In this document: piece after piece, positions 54,343 to 61,623 of the stretch
Layout: each line of letters opens with the position of its first letter
Position numbering within the stretch: the first letter of the stretch is position 1
Virus record (IMG/VR): IMGVR_UViG_3300037502_003770
Location: 241,643 to 305,642 of that record
DNA length: 64,000 nt
Origin: a virus
Reading direction: 5' to 3' (one strand)
Position numbers and translations under genes: made by a program
The notes under the pieces: generated by a model
Database searches by the model: none
What the model saw: the letters and a program-made list of their open reading frames with translations, nothing else
What the model was told of the DNA's origin: nothing

Positions 54343-55752
54343 ATGAATAAATATAAAATTTTAGTATACAATCAAGATACTCATGGTGTTGGATTTTATC
54401 GGATGACACAACCAGCTTTACAATTAAATAAAGATTATTCAGATATTTTTGATATTGAAATAAATCCTTTAGCTGATGTTAATAATGATGATTATATTAA
54501 ACAATTTTCTATGATATGGTGTCACAGAACAATAGTTGATTATAATAATATGGAATCATATATGAAAAAAATGAGGTCTTTTGGAATAAAAGTTGTATTA
54601 GATATAGATGATTATTGGTCTGTACCTGAAACCCACTATTTATATCATGACCTTAAAGCTAGTGGGTTAGCTAAAATGATTATTAATAATATTAAATTAG
54701 TTGATGCTGTTACTACAACAAACCCATATTTTGCTTCTTTAATTAGACCTTTTAATAAAAATGTTTTTGTTATTGAAAATGGTATCGATACTTCATTAGA
54801 CCAATACAATGAAGAAAAAAATAATTCTAAATTTACTAGAATTGGTTATTTAGGTGGTTCTTCTCACTATGAAGATTTATCTTTATTAAAAGATGGTTTT
54901 GAAATAATGTTAAATGATTCTTCAATTGAAAATAAATATCAATTTAATTTGGTTGGTTGGGATTTAAGAGGTACAATGACTGAAAATAAAGTTAACGATG
55001 AATTATATAGAGAATTTGTTGAAGAAATGCAAAATGTATATAAAATTCAATATACAAGAGAATTAGCTAATCTTTTAGCTAAAGCTGGACAAGATTTATC
55101 AAGAATTAATAATTTTCCACAACCTTTAGTTGAAAAATATAATAATAAACTAGTTACTAGAACTCAAAGAGCAATTAAACCTACTGAAAGTATTTGGTAT
55201 AAATATGAAAAAGATATTTTTACTTCAAATTATAAATTAATTAAAGATAAAAATTATTATGAATATTTAATGGAATTCAATCTAAATGATAGGTTTGGAA
55301 ATGAATTAGAAGAACAACCATATGTAAGACATAAAACAGATGGTATTTATGAATTTGCTAAAAACTATAAACATATTGATGTTGCTTTAGCTCCTTTAAA
55401 AGTTACAGGTAAAGTAAAAAATGGTATTTTACTAATGAATGATAATAATAATTTTCAATTATGTAAATCTAATTTAAAAATATTAGAATCAGCTTTTTAT
55501 AAAACACCTATCATTTGTTCAGAAATATCTACTTATACTTATGATAAGGATTTTCAACATGGTAAAAATATTTTATTTGTATCACCTGAAAGACAAGAAA
55601 AAGATTGGTATAAGAATATTAAAAGATTAATTAATAATCCTAATGAAAGAATAGACATGGGATTACTTGCTTATGAAACAGTAAAAGATAAGTATAATCT
55701 AAAAACATTAACTGAAAAAAGAAAAGATATTTATTTATCAATTCTAAAATAA
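54343..55752 (+). CDS. Glycosyltransferase-like protein (GT4 type)
   Basis: Start at ATG 54343 (MNKYKILVYNQDTHGVGFYR), since upstream codons fall in the terminator. 469 residues. The GT-B fold is supported by VVLDIDDYWSVPETHYLYHD, VIENGIDTSLDQ, RIGYLGGSSHYEDLSLLKDG and a C-terminal EXFYK-type donor site (ILESAFYKTPIICSEISTYT). It may add sugars to modified DNA bases or to host surface/virion proteins. Other glycosyltransferases occur at 61620 and 63311. Confidence 0.75.
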   Translation: MNKYKILVYNQDTHGVGFYRMTQPALQLNKDYSDIFDIEINPLADVNNDDYIKQFSMIWCHRTIVDYNNMESYMKKMRSFGIKVVLDIDDYWSVPETHYLYHDLKASGLAKMIINNIKLVDAVTTTNPYFASLIRPFNKNVFVIENGIDTSLDQYNEEKNNSKFTRIGYLGGSSHYEDLSLLKDGFEIMLNDSSIENKYQFNLVGWDLRGTMTENKVNDELYREFVEEMQNVYKIQYTRELANLLAKAGQDLSRINNFPQPLVEKYNNKLVTRTQRAIKPTESIWYKYEKDIFTSNYKLIKDKNYYEYLMEFNLNDRFGNELEEQPYVRHKTDGIYEFAKNYKHIDVALAPLKVTGKVKNGILLMNDNNNFQLCKSNLKILESAFYKTPIICSEISTYTYDKDFQHGKNILFVSPERQEKDWYKNIKRLINNPNERIDMGLLAYETVKDKYNLKTLTEKRKDIYLSILK

Positions 55753-55771
55753 TAAAATATATTAAATTAAT

Positions 55772-56620
55772 ATGGAAGAAAATAACAATATAGATAGTTT
55801 TTTTGATTTATTAAAAAATCTACCTGAAAATATTAAAAATAAACTAGCCTCCACAATAATAAGTGGAGGTATAGCTTTAAGTAATGTTGAAAAGAATACT
55901 TTAAATGATTCTAATAAAACAGAAATTTCTCAAGCAATGGGTCTTGAACAAGGAAATTTTTTAGCTGATTTACTTGCAGGTAGAAAAACTAAAGCTTCTC
56001 AAGAATATGTTAAGAAATATTATGAAATTTTAAATAGAAGTGTTCTTTTAGAACAAAAACATCGTGATATAGAATCTAAAAAAGATGGTTTATATAATAG
56101 AATGGCTAATGCTTTTCTTGATGAAGGAAATGTCAATCAATATCAAAAATATAATTTTAGACAAAACGCTTCTCATGAAGAAAATAAAGAACTTTTAAAT
56201 GAACAATTTAATAGACAATTATCAAATAATCCAAATTATAAATTCTTATTTAATGTACAACCTAAATTAGAAAGTTATTCACCTGATTATAGTAACCCTT
56301 CTTTAATAAGTCATAATTATAATGTTATTATAAATAATAATGCTGATATACAATATTTAAAATTCATCTATGCTTTGATTAATAGTATTTATGTATATGA
56401 AAATAAATCAAACAAAAATGATGTTTTAATTGAAATAAAACTTATTTCAGATAATGGATTTAATACTTTTGTAAAAAATATTATGACAGTTACAAGTCTT
56501 GATATTTTAATTAAATCAATTGTTAATGAAGGCGATAAAGAATATTCTTTTAATATGTACTCTCAAGAAAATATTCAATCTGAAAGAAAAATTATTTTAA
56601 AAGGTGATGTTATTTTTTAA
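55772..56620 (+). CDS. Hypothetical protein, 282 aa
   Basis: N-terminal helical part (KNLPENIKNKLASTIISGGI) followed by QAMGLEQGNFLADLLAGRKT and an alpha/beta C-terminal domain. No signal peptide. A small hairpin (cctccac/gtggagg, 55848-55869) lies in its start region. It could be structural or regulatory; I do not recognise the family. The tRNA cluster follows. Confidence 0.5.
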   Translation: MEENNNIDSFFDLLKNLPENIKNKLASTIISGGIALSNVEKNTLNDSNKTEISQAMGLEQGNFLADLLAGRKTKASQEYVKKYYEILNRSVLLEQKHRDIESKKDGLYNRMANAFLDEGNVNQYQKYNFRQNASHEENKELLNEQFNRQLSNNPNYKFLFNVQPKLESYSPDYSNPSLISHNYNVIINNNADIQYLKFIYALINSIYVYENKSNKNDVLIEIKLISDNGFNTFVKNIMTVTSLDILIKSIVNEGDKEYSFNMYSQENIQSERKIILKGDVIF

Positions 56621-56659
56621 CAAAATATATTTCTAAAAGTATTATCTATATCAAACAAG

Positions 56660-56731
56660 ACGATTGTAGTTCAGCAGGTAGAACGAAGGTCAGAAAACCT
56701 TGAGTCGACAGTTCAAGTCTGTCCTTTCGTT
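56660..56731 (+). tRNA. tRNA-like gene with odd anticodon loop (isotype uncertain, Phe possible)
   Basis: The T-arm is perfect (gacag-ttcaagt-ctgtc) and the D-arm pairs (gttc/gaac). The acceptor stem has two T-T mismatches (acgattg with ctttcgt). The anticodon arm pairs as aaggt/acctt, leaving a 6-base loop, cagaaa, where 7 is normal. If read as cagaaaa the anticodon is GAA (Phe), but the base at position 33 is A, not T. It may be degenerate, edited or specialised. Confidence 0.5.
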
Positions 56732-56750
56732 TGTTTGATATTTTAATTTT

Positions 56751-56823
56751 GGTGTTGTAGCTCAGTTGGTAGAGCGATTGACTGTTAATCAATTGGTCGT
56801 AGGTTCAATCCCTACCATCACCG
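56751..56823 (+). tRNA. tRNA-Asn (anticodon GTT)
   Basis: Full cloverleaf: acceptor ggtgttg with catcacc (one T-T mismatch), D-arm with the usual AGCTCAGTTGG sequence, anticodon loop ctgttaa, T-arm gtagg-ttcaatc-cctac. It lacks an encoded CCA. It decodes AAC/AAT, which are frequent in this Asn-rich phage. Confidence 0.85.
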
Positions 56824-56854
56824 CTTTATTTTAAAAATATAATCTTTCTTTAAT

Positions 56855-57460
56855 ATGAATTATTCTAAACATTTATTTATTTCTATTGGTACTGAAATTA
56901 ACTTTGATTTTCATTCTATTTCTGATGAATATGAATTAAAATTAGTTAATGATTCTAAAAATAACAATGAATATGCTAGTTTAGTTTATTTAGGTGAATT
57001 TTCTGAATTAAAACAATTTACTTTAGGTTATGTAGATTCAACAACAAATGAATTTAAAAGTAGTACATTTAAAATAGATGATAAATATACAACAGAAAAA
57101 GAATTATTAACGATTTTAGTTAAATGTTTAAAACAATTTTATCAAAAATATCCTGTTTTAAACGGTTATATGTTATTTGATTATATAACTCCTTTTTTAA
57201 TAAAAAGATTAATTGTTAATGGTTTTTTATTAAATGAATTACCAGCTCATTTAACAGATTATACAAAAAAGCCTTGGGAAAAAATAAACTTTTGTTTATA
57301 TGATTTCTGGAAGTTTGGTAGTTATAATAAATCTGCAACAATGTATATTCTATGTAAACTATTTAATGTTGAATTTGATATACATAATATAAATAGTGAG
57401 ACCTTTCTAAAAAGTTATTTTTCTTTAATTGAGAAAATCTTTAAGAAGAATACTATTTAA
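56855..57460 (+). CDS. Divergent PolB-like 3'-5' exonuclease relative, catalytic residues apparently lost
   Basis: 201 residues. PFLIKRLIVNGFLLNELPAH, then TKKPWEKINFC and DFWKFGSYNKSATMYI, match a characteristic order of predicted PolB-like 3'-5' exonucleases (FDIPFIxRRxxINGIxLP, KKPWE, DxxxxWKFGDYK). The expected acidic residues of the DEDD site are not clear: the first strand reads LFISIGTEINF. So it may be inactive. It lies between two tRNA genes. Confidence 0.5.
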   Translation: MNYSKHLFISIGTEINFDFHSISDEYELKLVNDSKNNNEYASLVYLGEFSELKQFTLGYVDSTTNEFKSSTFKIDDKYTTEKELLTILVKCLKQFYQKYPVLNGYMLFDYITPFLIKRLIVNGFLLNELPAHLTDYTKKPWEKINFCLYDFWKFGSYNKSATMYILCKLFNVEFDIHNINSETFLKSYFSLIEKIFKKNTI

Positions 57461-57475
57461 ATAAAATATAAACAA

Positions 57476-57549
57476 CGCAGGGTAGAGCAGTGGTCAGCTC
57501 GCAAGGCTCATAACCTTTGAGGTCGTTGGTTCGAATCCAATCCCTGCTA
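57476..57549 (+). tRNA. tRNA-Met (anticodon CAT), initiator-like
   Basis: Six Watson-Crick pairs (gcaggg/ccctgc) and a mismatched 1:72 end (C-T), D-arm gagc/gctc with an A11-T24 pair, loop ctcataa, and a T-arm (gttgg-ttcgaat-ccaat). The mismatch and the A11-T24 pair are initiator features. The three G-C pairs usual in initiator anticodon stems are absent (only two). No CCA is encoded. Confidence 0.8.
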
Positions 57550-57568
57550 CTAATTTAAATTAATTTTA

Positions 57569-57581
57569 CTATTTATATAAT
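57569..57581 (+). promoter_or_regulatory. CTATTTATA element before tnpB
   Basis: ctatttatataat begins 21 bases before the ATG at 57590. The mobile gene therefore carries the same candidate promoter as phage genes. Confidence 0.4.
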
Positions 57582-57589
57582 ATATATTT

Positions 57590-58843
57590 ATGTACTCTAT
57601 TAAAATAAGACTTTATTTAAATAAAAAACAACAAGAAAAATTAGAATCAATTTTTAATTCTTGTCGTTTTATTTATAATAAATGTCTTTCTTATAAAATA
57701 GATACATATAATAATGAAAAAAGAATTTTAAGTGAATTTGATTTAGTAAATTATTATGGGCAAGTTTTAAGAAAAGACCCTAATTATAGTTTTTTATTAA
57801 ATACAAATTCTAAACTACATAATTCTACAATTCTTCATGTTAATTCATCATTTGTCAATTTTATTAAACATAATAAAGGTTTTCCTAAGTTTAAAAGTAA
57901 AAGAGAAAAAGAAAAAAGTTGTAAATTTCCTAATAAAGCTATTTCTGTTAACTTTTTATCAGAAGGAAAGTATTTAAATTTTATAACTGATTTTAATAGA
58001 GTAAGGTTTAGAACTTCAAAAAAATATTTAGAAATATTAAAATCTATTAAAAGAGATGATATACAAAACATAACTGTTACTAAGAAAAGAAGTGGTATTT
58101 ATGAAGCTTCCATTTGTTTAAATAAATCAAAACCAAAGGGAAAAAAGTTAAAAGATACCAATTCTATTATAGGAATAGATTTAGGTGTTAAACAACTATT
58201 AACCCTTTCTGATAATACCTCCTTTCAAAATAAAAAGTTTTATAAGAAAGAGGATATTAAATTAAAGAAATTACAAAGAAAGCTTTCTAAAAGTATAAAG
58301 TGTTTTAAAGAGAGTAAAAATGAAGATAGTAAGTATTTTGGAAAAAATAAAGGTAAAAATTTAGAAAAGAACAGATTAAAAGTAGCAAGACTTAATGAAA
58401 AAATAACAAACCAAAAAGATACTTATATTCATGAAATAACTTCTAAAATTATAAACGAAAACCAAGTTATAATAATGGAAGATTTGAATGTACAAGGAAT
58501 GTTAAAAAATCATAAACTTGCAAGGTCAATTCAAAATGTCTCTTTTTATGAAATAAAGAGGCAGTTAGAATATAAATCGTCTTTTTATGGAAGAGAATTA
58601 ATCCTTGTAGATAGGTTTTTTCCATCAAGTAAGACTTGTTCTTGCTGCGGAAGTAAAAAGAAAGATTTAAAATTAAGTGACCGAGTATACAAATGTAATA
58701 ACCCTTCATGCGGAGTAGAAATCGATAGAGATTTAAATGCAGCGATTAATATTCGCAACGAAGGAATAAAAATAAAAAATAACCTTCACTTAAATGTGAA
58801 GGTTATTAAAAAGAAAAGTAGGGGTCCGTTGCTCCGAACATAA
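57590..58843 (+). CDS. tnpB: TnpB RNA-guided nuclease (IS200/IS605 family)
   Basis: 417 residues, normal for TnpB. The RuvC site is complete: D197 (IIGIDLGVKQ), E297 (IIMEDLNVQG) and Asp in EIDRDLNAAINI (379-381). A zinc finger C350-C353 (TCSCCG) and C369/C374 lie between. A helix-turn-helix-like N-terminus (LNKKQQEKLESIFNSCRFIY) is typical. No TnpA transposase is next to it. It is inserted in the tRNA cluster between tRNA-Met and tRNA-Glu and has a phage-type promoter element. The last codons lie in a hairpin of the presumed RNA. Confidence 0.9.
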   Translation: MYSIKIRLYLNKKQQEKLESIFNSCRFIYNKCLSYKIDTYNNEKRILSEFDLVNYYGQVLRKDPNYSFLLNTNSKLHNSTILHVNSSFVNFIKHNKGFPKFKSKREKEKSCKFPNKAISVNFLSEGKYLNFITDFNRVRFRTSKKYLEILKSIKRDDIQNITVTKKRSGIYEASICLNKSKPKGKKLKDTNSIIGIDLGVKQLLTLSDNTSFQNKKFYKKEDIKLKKLQRKLSKSIKCFKESKNEDSKYFGKNKGKNLEKNRLKVARLNEKITNQKDTYIHEITSKIINENQVIIMEDLNVQGMLKNHKLARSIQNVSFYEIKRQLEYKSSFYGRELILVDRFFPSSKTCSCCGSKKKDLKLSDRVYKCNNPSCGVEIDRDLNAAINIRNEGIKIKNNLHLNVKVIKKKSRGPLLRT

Positions 58844-58890
58844 CGCTTGCGGACTATCCACTATCGGGGTTATAATTGCAATATATTATA
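58778..58890 (+). ncRNA. Candidate omegaRNA/right-end RNA at the 3' end of tnpB
   Basis: Two hairpins lie here. A 12-base-pair stem (58778-58807) is inside the last codons. A second, gtccg (58824-28) with cggac (58850-54), includes the stop codon in its loop. TnpB guide RNAs typically arise from this overlap of coding end and element end, with the guide downstream. The guide and processing site are not determined. Confidence 0.5.
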
Positions 58891-58953
58891 ATTAGATATG
58901 ATAGGTTGAAACAAGAAAAATATAAAACGATGTCTCTCAGGTAACATTTAATA

Positions 58954-59027
58954 TGCTCGGTTGGTCTAACGGTCATGACGACTCACTTTCTATGAGTAAA
59001 TAAGAGTTCGATTCTCTTATCGAGTAC
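58954..59027 (+). tRNA. tRNA-Glu (anticodon TTC)
   Basis: Acceptor tgctcgg with tcgagta (two G-T wobbles), anticodon stem actca/tgagt with loop ctttcta, T-arm aagag-ttcgatt-ctctt. The anticodon TTC reads GAA/GAG. No CCA is encoded. Confidence 0.85.
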
Positions 59028-59037
59028 AATAAAATAC

Positions 59038-59112
59038 GGAGTATTGGTATAATGGTTATTACGCTTCACTGTCTATGAAGTAATACGAGTTCGATTCTCG
59101 TATACTCCGCCA
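59038..59112 (+). tRNA. tRNA-Asp (anticodon GTC) with encoded CCA
   Basis: Perfect acceptor ggagtat/atactcc, G73, then CCA at 59110-59112. Anticodon stem cttca/tgaag with loop ctgtcta, T-arm acgag-ttcgatt-ctcgt. The only tRNA here with a clear 3' CCA. Confidence 0.9.
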
Positions 59113-59131
59113 AATTAAATTAATATATAAT

Positions 59132-59347
59132 ATGACAACAGAACAAGGAAAATTTTTTACAGTAAAAGTAAAATACGAAGAAACTACTGAAAAGGGTGGT
59201 ACAAAATTAAAAACAGAATATAAAATTGTAAGAGCAGATTCTACAACAGAAGCTACCGAAAAGGTTTATAAATTATTCGATAACACAATGCTTATTTTTG
59301 AAGTTACTGATGTAAATTCAATGAAAGCTAATGAATATGTTAACTAA
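59132..59347 (+). CDS. DUF4494-like small protein
   Basis: 71 residues with a pattern of a Bacteroidota family: KVKYEETTEKGGTKLKTEYK, IVRADSTTEATEKVYKLF. The family is of unknown role. It is useful as a taxonomic marker for a Bacteroidota host. No neighbour suggests a function. Confidence 0.65.
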   Translation: MTTEQGKFFTVKVKYEETTEKGGTKLKTEYKIVRADSTTEATEKVYKLFDNTMLIFEVTDVNSMKANEYVN

Positions 59348-59362
59348 AAATAATTATTTTTT

Positions 59363-59728
59363 ATGATTTCTATTAATTTAGAAGAAACTAAAAATCAAAT
59401 AAAAGAACTTTTATTTAAAAAAGGAAATCTTTATTTTGAAAGTAAAGATACTGAAATAAATAAAACTTTTGATGAAGTATATGATATTAATTTATTTCAT
59501 AATGGAAGTCAGTTTATTTTAACTTTTTTATATAAAAGTTTTTATATTGATGAAGATAGATTTTTCTTTTTTAAAACCCTTTCTTCAGATAAAGTATTTT
59601 TTAATCAAGATGAAAATCTTGATGATGTTATTAATAAAGCTATTGATAACCTAAATATGAATAAAATAAATAAAACAATCTTTAATAAAGAATATAGGTC
59701 TTTTTTAAAGAAAATTAAAGAATTATAA
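59363..59728 (+). CDS. Hypothetical protein, 121 aa
   Basis: Helix- and Phe-rich protein (RFFFFKTLSSDKVFFNQDEN). Four bases before the next gene. No known family. Confidence 0.5.
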   Translation: MISINLEETKNQIKELLFKKGNLYFESKDTEINKTFDEVYDINLFHNGSQFILTFLYKSFYIDEDRFFFFKTLSSDKVFFNQDENLDDVINKAIDNLNMNKINKTIFNKEYRSFLKKIKEL

Positions 59729-59732
59729 AAAT

Positions 59733-59942
59733 ATGTTTTTAGATGTAAGGGACCAAGATTATTTAGATAGTAAAGAAAAAAATTCTATTAAAGAAATCAT
59801 GACAAGTATTATTAATAGAACTGAAAAAACTTTAGAAGAAAGTAGGAAAATATCTAATAAAGTACCAGGATTAAATGAAAATTTAAATGATATTGAAAAA
59901 ATACTTTTAAAAATAAAAGAAAATTTACAAAAATTAAATTAA
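59733..59942 (+). CDS. Small coiled-coil protein, 69 aa
   Basis: Charged helix throughout (NSIKEIMTSIINRTEKTLEE, then NDIEKILLKIKENLQKLN). Shares only one base of spacing with the next gene. Unknown function. Confidence 0.5.
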   Translation: MFLDVRDQDYLDSKEKNSIKEIMTSIINRTEKTLEESRKISNKVPGLNENLNDIEKILLKIKENLQKLN

Positions 59943-59943
59943 A

Positions 59944-60705
59944 ATGGATAATACAGAACAACAAATAGAAGAATCAAAAGTAATAGTTACTTATGATGAA
60001 AATGGTTTTGCTACGATTCTTTTAAAAGAATTTAATGATATTAAAAATGTTAATATACCATCTTGTACAATTAAAGAAATTAAATTATTATCTAATGCTT
60101 TATCTGATACCGATAGTAAATATATTACTAAATTAATATATATTGAAAATAAATTAAAAGATATAGAAAAAGTAGTTAATAAACTACCAACCAAATCAAA
60201 TTTTGATACATTATATAATAAAGTATCAAGAATTAATGATTATATTTATGAATTAAAAAATCCTAAAATAGAAGATAGTGAAGAAACTAAAAAGTTTTTA
60301 GCTGAACAAAAGGTTTTAAATGATAAAAAGAAAGAAGAATTATTAAAACAATTACTTGAAGATGAAATTAATGACAATGAGTATAATACAACAAATTATA
60401 CAAATAAAAATACTCATAAAGTTCATATTAAAGATAATTGCATTATACATAAACATGATTTAGAATATACTAAAGATAATTTTTACAATGAAGCAACCAA
60501 GTTTCATGGTGAAGATATATTAAAAACAGTAGTTGATATGGATTATAGTTGGTATAAGAAAAAGTTTTCTATTATAAAAGAAGTTCCAATTATACATGAA
60601 TATACTGATAATGCAATTTGTATTTTTTTAAAAGATTATTCTGATTTAAAAGATATTGAAGAACAAATAAAAGATAAAACAATAAAAGAAATTAAATTAA
60701 TATAA
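59944..60705 (+). CDS. Hypothetical protein with repeated xLKxYSDI motif, 253 aa
   Basis: A beta-type motif occurs near the N-terminus (ILLKEFNDIKNV...TIKEIKLL, residues about 20-48) and again at the C-terminus (IFLKDYSDLKDIEEQIKDKT, KEIKLI, 222-253). Between them is a coiled coil and an acidic linker. The C-terminal copy resembles the end of the next protein (60709). No known function. Confidence 0.55.
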   Translation: MDNTEQQIEESKVIVTYDENGFATILLKEFNDIKNVNIPSCTIKEIKLLSNALSDTDSKYITKLIYIENKLKDIEKVVNKLPTKSNFDTLYNKVSRINDYIYELKNPKIEDSEETKKFLAEQKVLNDKKKEELLKQLLEDEINDNEYNTTNYTNKNTHKVHIKDNCIIHKHDLEYTKDNFYNEATKFHGEDILKTVVDMDYSWYKKKFSIIKEVPIIHEYTDNAICIFLKDYSDLKDIEEQIKDKTIKEIKLI

Positions 60706-60708
60706 ATT

Positions 60709-61224
60709 ATGGACATGCAACCTTTCATAGAAAGTACAACAGATAAATTAAATCTTATCTTAGAAAAAATTTCTTCTTTAGAAGAAAGAGTAAATAAAAC
60801 ATCTAACTTAGAAAATTTTCCAAAAGAAAATAAACTTACAAGTAAAGAGAATAATTCTTTAAATTTAAAATTTTTTAAAGATGGTACATTAAATATTGAA
60901 ACAATTGATTTAATTGATTTGTATTATCAAAAAACGTATATTTCTTTGTATAGTTCAAGATTTTTAGATAAATTAATTTTTAATGATAAAGATAATTTTT
61001 TATTATTTTTAAGTGAAGTTAATTCAGATTTTATAAATAATCCTAGAAAACAAGAAAAATTAATTAAACTTGGTTATAATAATATAACTAGTGTACCTAT
61101 TATTTTTTATCATAAATATTTAGGTAATGAAAAATTAAATATTTATTTAAAACAATATTCTGATATTAGTTTAATATCAGAAGAAATAAAAAATAAAGAT
61201 ATAAATGGTATATTTTTATATTAA
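60709..61224 (+). CDS. Hypothetical protein sharing the C-terminal motif, 171 aa
   Basis: Coiled coil (about 10-35), then a globular part ending VPIIFYHKYLGNEKLNIYLK, QYSDISLISEEIKNKDINGI, which parallels the C-terminus of the preceding protein. Unknown function. Confidence 0.55.
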   Translation: MDMQPFIESTTDKLNLILEKISSLEERVNKTSNLENFPKENKLTSKENNSLNLKFFKDGTLNIETIDLIDLYYQKTYISLYSSRFLDKLIFNDKDNFLLFLSEVNSDFINNPRKQEKLIKLGYNNITSVPIIFYHKYLGNEKLNIYLKQYSDISLISEEIKNKDINGIFLY

Positions 61225-61228
61225 AATT

Positions 61229-61447
61229 ATGGCAATAACAAATGAAAAATTTGATACTGATGAAGAATATTATTCTTATATTAAAAATCAACCTTTAACA
61301 AAAGAAGATTTTAATACAATTAAAAATTCTATAATTAAAACAGAAACAAATTCTGATTATTTAATATCAAAATTAAATAATCTTGAAAATGAATTAAATT
61401 ATAAAAGAATATCAACATCTATTAGAATAAACGAAAAAGAAGATTAA
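61229..61447 (+). CDS. Hypothetical protein, 72 aa
   Basis: Start placed at ATG 61229 (MAITNEKFDTDEEYYSYIKN), 4 bases after the previous stop. An upstream in-frame ATG (61205) lies within that gene. Acidic helical protein. Unknown function. Confidence 0.5.
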   Translation: MAITNEKFDTDEEYYSYIKNQPLTKEDFNTIKNSIIKTETNSDYLISKLNNLENELNYKRISTSIRINEKED

Positions 61448-61464
61448 TTTTTAAAATAAAAAAT

Positions 61465-61623
61465 ATGTTTTCAGAAGACTACGCATCCCCACCACAACCT
61501 TCAGCTGAAGTGAGATTACTAATTGATATTAGTAAATCTTTAAAAGAAATTCTTGCAATATTAAAAGAATCACAAAATTCTAATAATTATCAATATAATT
61601 TTAATAATAAAATACGTAAATGA
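61465..61623 (+). CDS. Small hypothetical protein, 52 aa
   Basis: MFSEDYASPPQPSAEVRLLI followed by a helix (DISKSLKEILAILKESQNSN). It ends TGA inside the ATGA overlap with the glycosyltransferase gene, showing that TGA is a stop. Unknown function. Confidence 0.55.
   Translation: MFSEDYASPPQPSAEVRLLIDISKSLKEILAILKESQNSNNYQYNFNNKIRK

Larger units (their letters stand above)
57550..58953 (+). mobile_element. Candidate solitary tnpB element within the tRNA cluster
   Basis: The interval between tRNA-Met and tRNA-Glu contains only tnpB and a structured 3' region. I cannot define exact ends, and there is no transposase gene. Limits given are the neighbouring tRNAs, so the true element may be smaller. 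Confidence 0.5.
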
